From NCBI GenBank assembly GCA_001632435.1, contig KV423943.1, positions 166,238 to 230,237 of the forward strand: 64,000 bases of DNA, read 5' to 3'. The notes beneath the pieces are model-generated. The model saw only the letters and a program-made list of their open reading frames with translations, searched no databases and was not told the DNA's origin. Of this stretch, positions 31,305 through 43,046 are shown piece after piece. The stretch comes from Calocera cornea HHB12733 (taxonomy: Eukaryota; Basidiomycota; Dacrymycetes; Dacrymycetales; Dacrymycetaceae). Within the stretch, counting starts at the first letter, position 1. Every line of letters starts with the position of its first letter. The position numbers and the translations under genes were made by a program.

Positions 31305-34180
31305 GTATGCGCTCGTGCGGTGCGTTGAGTTGCTGATTATGTATGTCAGGGGGCGGACGGGGGCTCGCAGGGCGTGGGTCTTATGTGAGCGAGCCGCGCT
31401 CGCGTAAGCAGATCAGACACTTGACTGATCGAGCAATAGCCCCGTCTCACGTGCAACACCCTCTCCTTTCGCTCCCGTTCAACCCTTCCGGCCCCAGCCT
31501 CGATTCGTACTGTACAGAACAGCACCGCGCCCGCCCACACAGTACAGTACTGAGTATTCACACCGCTCCCTCCGCCTGCTCAGCATCGGCCTGCCCACAG
31601 GCCATTACATATCTATGACATAACACCCCATCTCAGCCCGCAGCAGGCCAAGCCAAGCGCGAGCTTATCTCCCGCTGGTGGCTGGCCCTCGCGCGCCCTA
31701 AAGCCGAGCCGCGGTCTTCCCGTCCACTCACGCCCAGCCAGAAAAACAAGGAAAGAAAAAAAGCATGGATTGCTCGCTAAGGCGTTACGCGCGCTCTTGG
31801 GCGCAGGAGGGTATTCCCGCCTGCCCTGGTAGTCGGCAACATGAACATGAACACAAACAAGCGGCGAAACCCATAGCTAGGTTGGAGCATCTGCGTCCAC
31901 CGGGGTGCTCCGAAACGATCCCACGAGCAGCAGGGCCAGGGCCCCCGGAAGCAGGCAGCGGCGTGTACCCACCCGGAAACCTGCAAGACGTCATATTGCC
32001 TCCGCCCGGCCGCGTGTCACTTACCTCAGCGGGCCCGAACGAAGCAGGACCCCGTGCACCCCCCCCCCCCCTTCCCTAGCGCGGCGGAGTCTGACTCGCC
32101 GCCGCCCAGCCCAATGGTACTTTCCGTTTCCAACAAACCAAGCAATTAAATTAACTGACTCGAACCGACCCTTTCCCTCCTGCCCTGCTTTCCGCACCAT
32201 ATTTCCTGCCTGCTTCAGCTGTTTGACAACCGTGTTTCGCACCTCTCGCATTTTCCAGGCCAGATCACGCATGGAAACTCCCCCTCATTGCTTCCATCCT
32301 CCAGATGTCCCCCAGCCGTCTACCTCGATCCCCCCGCAGGCTTCTCTAGAACCTACAATCCCACCCTGGAAGCTCCCACTGTTTCCGTCTCCACATCACA
32401 CCTCAGCGACCCAACGTCCAACGCACGCAGCGATCACGTATTCACCCCGCGCAAGCGCGGGAGCTTCCTTGGCTCCTTTCATCCCCTCCCTCTGAGCCAC
32501 GAGCAGCTTCTGGGCGCTCAATTTCCCTCGAGATGCCCTGCTAAAGCGCATCACGATGACCCAGGAAGCCTTCTGCTCCTGCCTTAGCGCGCCAGGGGGC
32601 GACATGCCGTCTGGTGAAGCAGATCTCGCCACATCATTCCGGCGAGAATGGCATGACAATTCTCCACGCGCAATGTTTTCGTCGGGGTGACCGACCCTTG
32701 AGAATAAGCATGGCACTAGCTTCATAGCAGTACCATGTTGGCCCCGCCATCGTCTCCTTGGTTCACCGTCCAGCTCCCAGCCTCGCCGCCTCCTATGCAA
32801 TACATACATGGGCTCTTCGGCGGTCCAAGTTGGCAAACCGTCCCAGGACGCCTCTCCAACCCATTGTATTTGTGCTCAAATACACTAGTCTACCGAGGAC
32901 CGTGTGAGGCAATTTCTCAGGTGGAGTAGCGGAAATGACCTCCGTGCCCCTTGCGGCTCTGCCACGTTCCAGGATACTATTGCATGCCATAAGCCTGAGC
33001 CGCTGATGGTGGACCGGGGGGACAGCCAACCACGGATGTCACGGTTGGAAAGCATGCCGATCCGGCCGATCCACCTGCTTGTCCAAACAGGATGGTCAGC
33101 CTTTCATGGTGAAGTCTCTGTTCCTCTTGTCCGAGCATGCCGTGGAAGAAGGGTCTTCAGTGGCCACATTGCGAGCCCGCCACGGCCAAAACAGGGCTGC
33201 TGACAGAAGTTCTTACCAACGCCGGCGGACAGCGGGATTCTTGCCACCTGGCTCCGAGCGCATACGTTTCCCGCCTCCCCTCACCCCCCGCCCGACCGTG
33301 TCGTATCAGATTTCGTGAGTGTCCGGGCGCACCTGGCATAAAGCAACTTGAGAGCCCTGAGGGAGACGTCTGCGGGCCCACCCGCATCTCGGCACGACTT
33401 CCGAAGAGGTTCTTCCCTTCCTCTTCCATCTGGAGCCCGGGCTACCGAAAAGCGGATCGCTCGCAGAAGCGCCTTTTCCATCTGTGGAAGCATGCTCCCC
33501 GCACATCAGATCAGATCCCCAGATGCGGACACGGAGCGCGCGCCTTCCTTTCCTTCCGAGCGCTCTTGAGGTCCCTGTTTCCTCCCCGCCCTGACCTTTC
33601 CGCAGCCATGACTCGTCGGCCAACGTTCTCTGAGCCAATCTTTGCTTGTGCTTTTGATTGTTCTGCGGTAATAAGTTATTGCGTAACGCAAGATCTTGTA
33701 ACGATGGCCGCATCAACGTTTGAAACCGTGGTCTAAAGGGTGCTGATTGACTTCCCGCTCGGCGCCGACCCCGCCATCCGGAACGCCGCCGCCATTCCCA
33801 ACTGGGCTGATCATTCTGTCATTCAGGCTGAGGGGATCGAGCTGTATTCGCTTGATCCGGTGGCTTTCTGACGATGCAAAGTGCTCTCCTGAGCATCTTC
33901 ATCAAAGATTGTGCGAGCACTCCGCGCTCGGCGCTCCCCTGCCAACCTCCCCGCAGCGCCGGTTTGGTAGATACGGCTCACCATCGGGCCACGGCGATCG
34001 TTGGACAAGAAAAAGCGCTCCTCACTCTGCTCCTCCCTGATGAGGCGTCGTTGCTTACTAGACTAGTGCAGGGTCACGGCTCATGCAGCACCCTCACTAT
34101 AAGTACTTCAACTCTCGAGCTGCTCCTCTCTGGTACTCTAGGGACGTTCTAAATCTTACAGTACGAGATTCGTCACAGCG
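31305..34180. other. Large intergenic region between the bZIP and C2H2 genes
   Basis: 2.9 kb; it includes the long upstream region of the bZIP gene and the promoter of the C2H2 gene. It contains a 13-C homopolymer at 32059-32071. Frames at 31905-32495 and 33137-33736 are open for almost 200 codons but are Pro/Arg/Ser-rich without motif, and I do not call them. No repeats or RNA genes were seen. Confidence 0.5.
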
Positions 34181-35055
34181 ATGGACGCCGGCTTCTCAGT
34201 GAGTCTCTTGGGCAGAAGGGCAACCTGACCGATGTCTTGTACTGAGCGTCTTTAGCCTGAGTACTTTCCGCTCCATGCATTATCCTATAAGGGCCTCCTG
34301 CAAGCGTGCGATGATCTTTTCGGAGGGCAAGAAGTCACATCTCCACCAATTGGGTCCCAATCGCACTGTCTGACACCAATCGATGCCACCGGGGGACTGC
34401 TGCATGAGATAGTACCAGTCAACATGATTGCTTTCTACGAAGATTGTGGCCACAGTCCGCGACCCCGCGCCGTAGAATGCGACGGGGGGAATGAAGATGA
34501 GGTACGCCACCCAAACTACTGCTCTCCAGTAACGCTGAGCTATGGATAGACGGCATGTCATGCTGATGAGAGGCCGTCGTGTCCACGTCCGCTTCGCGTA
34601 GGCTCCTGCAGTGCGTCATTGTCTAATGGCGGCCTCATGGTATGACCGCTTCCTGAACTTGGCTATTAATCGAGAGTTAATTTCGATTGTAGTCTACCAA
34701 TGGAGTTCTTGGCCGCCCGAAAAACCCCAACGAAAAGGCCGAGGCCACTCACCTCCGCTCGAAATCCTCTCGCCCTGCAAAGCCAGCGAAGGAGAAACGA
34801 TTTCATTGTCCGCTATATCAGGAAGATGGCTCATGTTTGCGTATGTTTACACGAGAATCCGATGCTAGTCGCCATTTCCGATCAATCCATGGTGCGACCA
34901 ATAACGACTTCAGATGCCCGAATTGTGCCAGCAGGTTCAGCAGGCCCGATGGTGTTACCCATCACCTTGCATTCAAGCGGTGCCACCAGAAAAGAGGACG
35001 GAAGAAGGGCGTAAGACAACATTCCAAGAGAGCACGGGGCCGCACGGGTAAATGA
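34181..35055 (+). CDS. Small C2H2-type zinc-finger protein (putative transcription factor)
   Basis: Assembled by eye from four exons: 34181-34198, 34256-34501, 34550-34597 and 34693-35055. Every junction is phase 0 with GT-AG borders, giving 224 residues. Exon 1 is MDAGFS; exon 2 begins PEYFPLHALSYKGLLQACDD. The third exon (48 nt) is the least certain, because skipping it also keeps frame. The last exon has a basic stretch (LRSKSSRPAKPAKEKRF) and two fingers. Finger 1 is C-X8-C-X12-H-X4-H (CPLYQEDGSC...HFRSIH). Finger 2 is C-X2-C-X12-H-X5-C (CPNCASRFSRPDGVTHH...KRC). It ends in a Lys/Arg tail, probably a nuclear localisation signal, at TGA 35053-35055. Paired fingers of this shape are common in agaricomycete regulators; the target is unknown. 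Confidence 0.65.
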
Positions 35056-35473
35056 TCCAAGAAGCTGGGTTAGGATACTTAGAGAAGAATCCACAATTCA
35101 CACTTTGATTGATATGAACGGCTTGCGCGGCAATGCTGGGGCTTCGACGCTCGTTGCAGATGAGAGGTGAAAACATAATCACTCGTGTTAATACTTATTG
35201 ACTCGATGCCAGTAAACAGGGCTCCTAACAATGAGCGAGGACTGAAATCGGAGAGGATAAGATCGCAATCGTAAGCACAAGACAACGCTGGCAGACCTCG
35301 ACTGTGACCTCCGGAAAAGCGGAAGGGGTAAGTAAACAAAGCGAAAGAAGGCAAATGAAATTGAGAAAGGGACGAGAAACGCAGACTACAGGACAACACC
35401 AATGTTGCTACACACATGAGACGTTGAAGTCATGCAAAAGATGAAGACGGGAGGTTCGAGGTTTCGGCCGGGC
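35056..35473. other. Convergent intergenic region
   Basis: 418 bp between the stops of the C2H2 gene (+) and CCR4 (-). AT-richer than the genes, as expected for two 3' flanks. No other feature seen. Confidence 0.55.
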
Positions 35474-38224
35474 TCAGTCCTGTTCTCTCGCTCGATTGGT
35501 GTGGTTTCGGCCATTAGGGAAGAAGGCCGGCTTCACTTTCAGTGGCGCACTTGCAGCAGGGGCGGCCCTCAGGCGGAACTCGGCAGCAAGGCAAAGATGG
35601 CTAAAGGGTGATCAGCACAATTACAAGCATGTGGACATAGGAATAGGGCGCACTCAGATGGGAAATGAGCATTCGGGAATCCAACCGACTTTGCCAAATA
35701 GCCCGGATCCACCTCTCCAAGCACGCTCCTCACAGCCAAAGTGTCCGTCGAGTACCAAATGTAGTCGATAACCCCCTCGAAGCTCGGCGTGTAGTTTGTC
35801 ATGTTCAGCTGGGGGATGTCGGCGTAGGCGGACCGTAACTTGACGCGATGCTTGGCACCCTTGCTCGTGAGCGCGCCGTAATCGTATGTCATGAAGTCTG
35901 GATGATCGGGAGGGACGCTGCCGTCAGCCAGGAAGTCATAGACACCCGAGCCGGGGATGCTGTTGAAGTCACCACAGATGATCGTCGGGATTTTCGAGCC
36001 ATCCGTGTACGACGGCCCCAACGCCATGCCCTTGAGCCCGCCCGGGAGCGTGAGATACTTCTTAACAGGTGAAGGCAGAGATGGGGCGGACGCTGCCGGA
36101 GACGGCTCGGTCAAGCTTGTCTCCGTCGTCTCCACGCCGTTGACTTTCTCTGACGCACTCGCAGTCGATGCGCTGTCGCCTTCCGGACCGGGGCTAGGCG
36201 TCCCTTTCGGTAGAGGCACAGCCTCGGGAATGATGTTGATTCTCGGTGGAAGCTTAGAGAATCGTTCAGCGATCTTGTCGACTTCGTCCATAAGCAACGT
36301 GGTCTGGACCAGCTTCACGTCGCGCAGTTCAGGGTCCCAGTGCAGATGGCAGTTCGCGAGGACCAGACGGGAGCCAGTCTTGCGGTTCTCGAGCAAGGCA
36401 ACAACACCGATGTGGTCCTTCGTGAGCATGCGCGTGAACATATCGTCCGTCTTCTTGAAGTCAGGACGCTGCACTGCGATGGCTTGGAAGTCGAGGAGCT
36501 GCTTCTCGATAAGCTGGAAGATGTCGCGGCGGAAAAAGATCGCGCATCCATCGACGCGCCGAGCATCGTCCTTCGCCATGGTTCTCGCGCGGCCCTTGGG
36601 CCAAAGGAAACCATCATATCCAAGATCGCCGAGCTTGGGGATAAGGAAGTCCTCGAACGTCTGCACATCGACCTCTTGAAGGCATACCAGCTCCGCATTG
36701 AGGCCAGTGATCTCATCCAGCACCAGCTGCCTTCGGTAATCCCACCGCAATGCCCACGAAGGCGTGTAGCCGTATAGGGACTGTGGCGCGTACCGCTCGC
36801 AGAGGATGTTGTAGTTGATCACGGTGAAGGATTCACCATCGACGGCGTCACCGGGCAGCATAAGGTCTCGCCAAGGTCGCTCTGCAGGTGGAGAAGGTAC
36901 GGACGCCGTATCACGCAACATCGCGATGACAGCGGCCGAACCATCCTTCTGCAGGGTCTGTCGGACCTCGGCGGGAAGCGGGTTTCCGTCAATGCCAAGG
37001 AACTCTAGCTGGTGCAGCGTGCCCATCTCATCGGGTAATGAGGTGAGGTTGTTGTCGAACAGCAAGAGCTCCTTCAGGGAGGTGAGCTGGCCAATCTCGG
37101 GTGGGAGGGTGTGGATTTGGTTGGCGGTGAGGTCGAGGTGCACCAATTGCTTGAGCGCCCCTATTGCGGGAGGAAGGGTTGTGAGACGGTTGTGGTTCAT
37201 GTACAGTGTCGTGAGGTACGTGAACGTGTAGAGGCGGGCGGAGATGGACTTGAGTTGCATGCCACCCATGTCGAGGGTTGTCCATGGATTCGTGTCGGCC
37301 TGCTTCGCAGATGCTGCCGGAGGACCCTCGGCATTATCTTTGAGCGCCACTCCGTTAACACCATTGACAGCCTGTAGCTGAGGTGCGTGACCAGCAACAG
37401 GGGCGACCATTCCGGACGGATGGTTTGGCTTTGAGTTCGGGTCGATGGAGGAGAGGGAGGAGATGGAGCTGTTGTGTTGGTGATGGCCGCTGGCACCGTT
37501 GGTGAGGCCGGAGGACGAGGCATAGGGATTGAGGCCGTTGGTGGATGGGGGTCGGGGTGCATTGGGGTCGGTGATGGGGATGGCAGATTTGGCGACGGCC
37601 CGCTGTGTGAAGGCGGACTGGCGCGCACGGTGATGAGGGGCAGAGGCGATTCGACACATCTACAGGTGCATACAGCATACGCAATACAAGGTATGCGGAA
37701 GCGATCAAGCGCGACTGTCAGTGCGAGACACGGAAGGTGAGGAAATATACACGACGTACGTGAGCAACCTTGAGCTGTTCTTGCCAGTTCTTGGTCAGCT
37801 CGCCCGGCGATTGCGCCCTCATCTGCGTCTGGGCACCCATACCCGCCATCCCTCCTCCGCCCCCGCCTCCTCCCGGCATGCCCATCCCCACTCCAACGCC
37901 TCCAGGTATGGTATGCTGATTTGTCGGGCTGCCCCAAGGCGGTTGCTGGCCGAGTGACGCATGGTGCTGGTGGTGTGGGATAGAGTGTTGGTGTTGGTGG
38001 GGATGGTGACCATGGTGAAGGGAAGATTGTGGTGGGGGCTGGCCGTACGCTTGCATGCCAGGTCCGGGCATACCGATGAAGCCAGAGCCAGGGGACGGTG
38101 TCGGTGGGACGACACCGATGGCGCCTGGCCCACCTGGCATGCCCACGCCGCCGAGGACAGGGTGGCGATTGCGCGTCCAGGGCTGCTGCCCGGGTCCGGG
38201 CGACGGAGGGGCGTTGTAGTACAT
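35474..38224 (-). CDS. CCR4: CCR4 deadenylase (CCR4-NOT complex catalytic subunit)
   Basis: Removes poly(A) tails from mRNA in the CCR4-NOT complex. Three exons: 37760-38224, 35654-37659 and 35474-35600 (2598 nt, 865 residues). The last intron (35601-35653) matters because it joins FPS to DHLCLAAEFR, restoring the final catalytic Asp-His of the exonuclease fold. The N-terminus is low complexity (His/Gly/Met/Pro). It is followed by a segment ending AIPITDPNAPRPPS and by leucine-rich repeats (YLTTLYMNHNRLTTLPPAIG, LVHLDLTANQIHTLPPEIG, SLKELLLFDNNLTSLPDEMG), which bind CAF1. The endonuclease/exonuclease/phosphatase domain then shows FTVINYNILCERYA, ELVCLQEVD (catalytic Glu), DGCAIFFRR, LANCHLHWDPE, IICGDFNSIP (Asp and Asn) and DYIWYS. 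All key residues are present. A Pro/Ser/Ala-rich insert lies between the LANCHLHW and CGDFN segments. Confidence 0.96.
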
Positions 38225-40409
38225 GAAACGGGGGGTTGAGTATGCTGTTCTCGGCGGCGTTCGTGCTTGTATTCGGTTGCTCTTTCTGGTAGGCTAGTAG
38301 TAACAGAACTGGGAGGAGGACGAGGCGGTTCGGGTCGAGGGATAACCAGCATGGGGGCGGAGTTGGGGGAAGGGAGAGGAGACAGGACGGGCGACGACTT
38401 GGCCGGAGAGAGTAACAGCAGCAGCGGTTGCGTGCAGAGGTGCCGTTGCTAATCTCGGTCTCGTAGATGCCAAAGTAACGTCTGGGGATAATCCTCACGT
38501 GATCAATAGGACATTCCCCTTGTGCGATGGTGCGAAAGCGGTTATTGTCCAGATGGTGCAGAGTGAGGAATGATATCGTCGATGTGGCCTCGGTAATGGA
38601 CGTGGGAAGGAGGTCGACCAGCAGACGAGACGACAGCCCCCAGCGGGTCTCGGCATTGCCCGCCACGCGAGCAATTTTGGATCCGTCTATCTTCCTAGCC
38701 GCCCGCACAGACTCTTTCACCGCCTTTCTCCTCAATCTCTTGCGGAAAACAACGGCGTGAACAGCTTGTTATCATGAATTGCTATCAAATGCTTTGCCTA
38801 TCTTTGCTTTGTTCAGCCAGATTATCTGAGGAAGGGCGCTTGACGCGGGGCAAGGATGCAATTACTCGAATTACTTCCGCTGAAGCTTACTTTGTTCTGG
38901 CATCGTCTCCTCACTCCTGGACGGTAATGAAGGAGACGCGTCCACTTTGCTACGTTCGATTGACCTATTCTGGAGATGGTGACTATGTATCGCGTCACTC
39001 TGAGGTGCTTGATGCCCTGTTTTCGGTCGATATGCACAGTATTTGCCATGCAACGGTCCAAGACATTGCGGCCACGCTCCCCCGTCCTCGACGTCCCCGC
39101 GATATCCCCGCTTTTCGCACTATATGCTACTGGCAGCATATCAACCCGAGACGACGGCCACCTCAAGGGTTCTTCCAACGGGACACTGACGGTCTTCTAC
39201 AGATCGGCTTGACATAGGATCCAGACTCAAAAAACCCAAGCCCATCTTCGTCGCGGCTCATATCGACGCACCACCCCCTTTGAATGCTCATGTCTATTCT
39301 ACGCCATTCTATCGCCACAGGTTTGCTCACCGTCAAGGGTACGGAGGTTTTCCGCATGTTCTAATAACACATGTATGCCATCTGCGTTCCCCATTGGAGG
39401 CGTTGCACGTAGGAAGGGTTCTTCCGACCGCCCGTTCCCTAATCGCGCTCAACTGGTCGACATCGCATACATGGCAATCCGCTGGACAATATTTGGTGGA
39501 GAAAACACACGCACGTTACTGAGGTGTAGCATTAACCATGCTTACTGGTGACCTGTTTTTGGCTATGAAATCAGTCTCCATCATGTGAGTGCTTGAGCCA
39601 AGATTGTTCACTGACGCGCCTTCCCAGGCTCTCTTGATAGCAGATACTTTTGTCTATGGACACGCGCTACGGTTCCCCAACAGGAACGAGTGGGAGTACA
39701 TTGGACTATCCCATAGCTCAATGATCTTTCCAATATCATCGGATTGCATAACCGGCCGGCTACTTGCGTTGACCAGGCACAGCACGTGCTCGCCTCCTGC
39801 ATATCGTGTCAGCGCTCTAGGATATATTTCTAATTACACCAACCTCCATCCGGTCCGCATTGCCACGGGCGCTCCGCGCCAGACGTCCATCCATTAGGTG
39901 CTGGAGATGTTGGGGCGCGAAACAGGCGACTCGCGCTGCCATCAGACGGCTGGCTGCACCGCCACCACATTCGTAGCCGCCGGCCATGACATCATGGGGC
40001 CCCTAGAGTCGCGTCTTCTTTGCTTCTCGTGGTGCTCCAGCCGTGGGTGATCGCCAACAATTGCCTAGTCTGGCCCTTGTTCGATCGCCTGCTGGTGCCC
40101 AGACAGGAAGTCGTCTAGCCGGGTGAGAACGCATTTCACGTTCGATTTCCGGGGGCGCGATCTGGACCGATCCTTGGTCCCATGACAGACGGCGCGTGCT
40201 GATGACGTGCCCGGGTCGTCATGCTGCACTAGTGTGGTTGGTGGCTCCGCGTCATGTAACCCCTCTCGGGGGTGCGCATCGTGGCGTGCTCTTGGAACCG
40301 GCTCTCAGGTATATAAGCCAGCCCTTCGAACGCGAGTTGGAAGACATTCACTCCCGTACTACCAACTACCCAACTACCCAACCAAACCCACCTAAACCAA
40401 TCACTCATC
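38225..40409. other. Divergent intergenic region between CCR4 and the HSP12-like gene
   Basis: 2.2 kb. Frames at 38774-39217, 39280-39522 and 39589-39897 are open but without motif; I do not call genes. The right end is the stress-gene promoter: it has a CCCCT stress-element-like motif at 40260-40264 and a TATA box at 40310-40317, 100 bp before the HSP12 start. Confidence 0.5.
40310..40317 (+). promoter_or_regulatory. TATA box of the HSP12-like gene
   Basis: TATATAAG, 93 bp upstream of the ATG at 40410. It is the clearest core promoter in the window and fits a strongly inducible stress gene. A CCCCT motif, the yeast stress-response core, lies about 45 bp upstream. Confidence 0.6.
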
Positions 40410-40710
40410 ATGTCTGACACCGGCCGCGAATCCATCACCGACAAGGTCTCCGCCGCTGTTAAGGTATGTCCTAGTTGCTTGCGCCCACACTGGCAACACA
40501 TAACTGACTCTTCCCAGCCCGATTCCCAGAAGACGACCACCGAGCACTTCGGTGATGCGATCACCGGCAAGGCTGACAACGCCGCTGGCAAGGTTGAGGG
40601 CGAGGTACGCAGCACTCTACCATGTCTACCTCCCCATATACTGATATCCGCAACAACAGAACAACAAGTCAACCCTCCAGTCCATCTCCGACACCCTTAC
40701 CGGCAAGTGA
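40410..40710 (+). CDS. HSP12: HSP12/HSP9-family small stress protein
   Basis: Three exons (40410-40463, 40518-40604, 40660-40710) give 192 nt and 63 residues. The sequence MSDTGRESITDKVSAAVKPD, then SQKTTTEHFGDAITGKADNA, then AAGKVEGENNKSTLQS and ISDTLTGK matches the WH11/HSP9-HSP12 pattern (SDTGR, DK, KPDSQK, GD...GK.D). Family members are intrinsically disordered, bind and stabilise membranes, and accumulate in heat, osmotic and stationary-phase stress. At 63 residues it is shorter than the 80-110 usual in yeasts, as in other basidiomycete copies. The upstream TATA box and CCCCT motif fit stress induction. Confidence 0.93.
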
Positions 40711-41110
40711 TTAGCGCGTCGCGTTTACCCTGTCAACGACAGCCGTGTATTGATGACTACATTTGTACTTTGACCCCACTAAGATGAATGATATTATACT
40801 CTGACCTGCACCTATTGTACGTATGTGAAGTCCAAGACGTCGATTGGCGTCTGTCACCCTGCGCTCCTACAACGCATACATAGCGCATACACCGGCCAGG
40901 CAAGGGACGTGAGTCCCTCTACCTTCTCTACCCATGTACGCATCGCAATACTACAATTCTCGGAGGTCTGACGGAGAGGAGGTTCAGCCTCAGCTGGATT
41001 AAAAGTACAATGCTACAAGCACAAACTATACGGATGACAGATATGGGTAAAACAGCAACATACGAAGCCTGTATGCTCAGGCAAACGAAAGAGACGAATT
41101 GCCCAAGACG
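40711..41110. other. Convergent intergenic region
   Basis: 400 bp between the stops of the HSP12-like gene (+) and the exonuclease gene (-). It is AT-richer than its flanks and has no coding content. Confidence 0.55.
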
Positions 41111-41746
41111 CTAAGCCTGCTCAGGGCGCCAACCGTCCCTTCTCATCTGCTCCACGATCCGGCCAATGTTCCTACAGTCATCCACGCCGGAATGATGCCT
41201 CCCCTCCAGCTGCATGCCCAGCACGTGCAGCATCTCCAGCAGCCCACCCGGCGGGTCCGTGCCATAGAACTCGGCGAATGACTTCTTGATGTTGATCCAG
41301 CGAGTGAAGTCGACCCCGGTATAACCGGTGTCCGGACTAGGGAACTCGATGTTACACAACTCGAGCTGGCGAGGAAGCATGCTGCTGAGATCCCAGTCGC
41401 CGCACGTAACAAATATGAATGAGCTGGGTGGGTGGTTCAGGCACAGGTCGGCGAGGAACTCGTTGAACCGCCGCCAGACAGAGGGGAACGTGCTCGCGCT
41501 ATCGACCGTCATTTGGGAGATGCCCGTGAGCTGGGTGCAGAAGTCCGTCAGGCGCGGACCGAGCACCGGCCGCACATATTCGTGGAACATCGCAGTCGGA
41601 TATTCCTGCTCAAGCGAGTAGACGAGGCATGGGAGCTCGATGATCTCTTGTGTGAAGTTGGGCGGTCGGGGCGACGCGCAGGTTGCCTCGAAGTCGACGA
41701 TTAGAAAATACCGCAGCGGTGGAGGTTGGTATGTTCGGGGAGGCAT
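41111..41746 (-). CDS. DEDDh 3'-5' exonuclease, ERI-1-like
   Basis: Single exon, 211 residues, start ATG 41746 (MPPRTYQPPPLRYFLIVDFE). Exonuclease III motifs are complete: DFEAT (Asp and Glu of motif I), CGDWDLSSMLPRQ (Asp of motif II), and HHSGVDDCRN (His and Asp of motif III, so DEDDh type). IELPCLVYSL and FCTQLTGISQ between motifs I and II are typical of the ERI-1/3'hExo group, which trims 5.8S rRNA and histone mRNA ends and degrades small RNAs in other eukaryotes. There is no SAP domain here, so it is the short form. It lies 462 bp from the divergent RPR2 gene, another RNA-processing factor. Confidence 0.93.
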   Translation of the reverse strand: MPPRTYQPPPLRYFLIVDFEATCASPRPPNFTQEIIELPCLVYSLEQEYPTAMFHEYVRPVLGPRLTDFCTQLTGISQMTVDSASTFPSVWRRFNEFLADLCLNHPPSSFIFVTCGDWDLSSMLPRQLELCNIEFPSPDTGYTGVDFTRWINIKKSFAEFYGTDPPGGLLEMLHVLGMQLEGRHHSGVDDCRNIGRIVEQMRRDGWRPEQA

Positions 41747-42208
41747 GTTGATACAGGGAGGAGGTGACGATACAGCTTGGGTATAAGTAGTTGAGGCGTA
41801 TTTGGATTACAGTTAGTCGCGTGACGCAGGGCCGGGAGTCAATCGTTGGTCCACACGTGCCTCGTCGTCATATGTACAGCACGAGTCCCAGGGCTAAGAT
41901 GGTCGAGACAGGCGATGCCTTTAGTTCGTGACAGCGTACCCCGTGCTTTCCGCAGGGTATTTATGTGCTGCACGCGCAGCGCATAACCCGGCACGGACTG
42001 AATGGGAGTGTCCCGTCGGTCCCCGCAAGCCGATGACATATCGACCGGGATTGCGGGGTCGGCAGGTCGGCACACCTGCCCAAATTCCAGGGTCCTCGCG
42101 ATTGCACCCGCCTTGTCGGCTTCTTTTCCTGGGCGCCTTCTGCTCGAGTCGGCACGTCCCACCTGCTTTAGTCTGTCCTCCGCAGCCGCCTCCTCAGTGC
42201 GGGACGTT
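41747..42208. other. Divergent promoter between the exonuclease and RPR2 genes
   Basis: 462 bp between ATG 41746 (-) and ATG 42209 (+). No coding feature. An upstream in-frame extension of the RPR2 reading frame from 42002 exists but begins GTG and has unlike composition, so I start RPR2 at the ATG. Confidence 0.55.
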
Positions 42209-42957
42209 ATGGCCAAGAAAGACCAGCAGGCCGGTCCGAGCGCAGCGGGCATACAGAACCGCGAGGTACTACAGAGGATGAACTTCCTATACCAGGCAAG
42301 CTCATACCTGGCGAATGTGTCTGCCCTGGCGAGTTCTTCGGACCCGGCACGAGCAAAATCTCTTGGCGGGCTGTCGAGGCAGTACACGAAGGACATGGGC
42401 GATATCGCGCTGAAGACTGTTACGAAACTGTATGGTATTTATGTATGCCTGCTTGATCGTGCCTGACAACCCTGAAGGGATCCGACTGTCAAACGGACCC
42501 TCTGCGCTCGCTGCGGATCGCTGATGTTGCCAGGAAGGACGGCTCGGCCCAGCCTTGAGGGTGAGCATAATCTCTATTTTTGTGACTGGCTACCAACTGT
42601 GCTATAGTTTCTGGACTCCACCGACATCGTGCTCGAGTGACATGCTCCCATTGTGGACATGCACGCAGTCTCCCCGCTCCTCCGCTAGGTGACGTGGAAC
42701 ATCAGCCCGAAGCGCCTGCTACGCAGCCGGAGGCTGAAAACGTGTCGGTCAACCCGTCGCATGTGGATGCAGCTCAGCCAGAGGTCAAGGGCAAGAAGCG
42801 ATCCCGAAGCAAAGGAAAGCACGACACTACTGCTCGGAAACGTCAACGCCGCCGTGCTCGACCTCCAGTTGTTGGATTCGTACCTCTATTTGCTCGAGAC
42901 GACGCAGGTCATGCTGTCTTTGCAGGAAGCGAGCGTGTGGACGTTCCATTATCGTGA
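42209..42957 (+). CDS. RPR2: RNase P subunit RPR2/RPP21-like
   Basis: Part of RNase P, which trims the 5' leader of pre-tRNA. Exons 42209-42429, 42478-42560 and 42608-42957 total 654 nt, 217 residues. The first intron uses donor CT|GTATGG and acceptor GAAG|GGATCC, giving KTVTKLDPTVKRTLCARC; other nearby sites break this line. The family's helical N-terminus is present (VLQRMNFLYQASSYLA, GLSRQYTKDMGDIALKTV). Zinc ligands are CARC and CSHC, set as C-x2-C...C-x2-C with VTCSHCGHARSLP. The tail is Lys/Arg-rich (SRSKGKHD, ARKRQRRRAR) and longer than in yeast, likely basic RNA contact. RPP21 in animals and RPR2 in yeast share this core. Confidence 0.9.
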
Positions 42958-43046
42958 AGCCCAAGGCTCACTAGGATGAACGTCACAGCCACCGGCATGG
43001 CGCCTCAGCACCGACCCGGCCGGTCGCATCTTGCACCAAGACAAGC

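Noticed and set aside
31905..32495. 196-codon Pro/Ser/Arg-rich frame
   Set aside because: Low-complexity composition and a 13-C homopolymer at its middle, which would easily shift the frame; no support.
37197..38735. 512-codon minus-strand frame
   Set aside because: Overlaps CCR4 exons in another frame; the CCR4 reading explains the region.
38774..39217. 147-codon plus-strand frame
   Set aside because: Open but with no motif and no convincing neighbouring exons.
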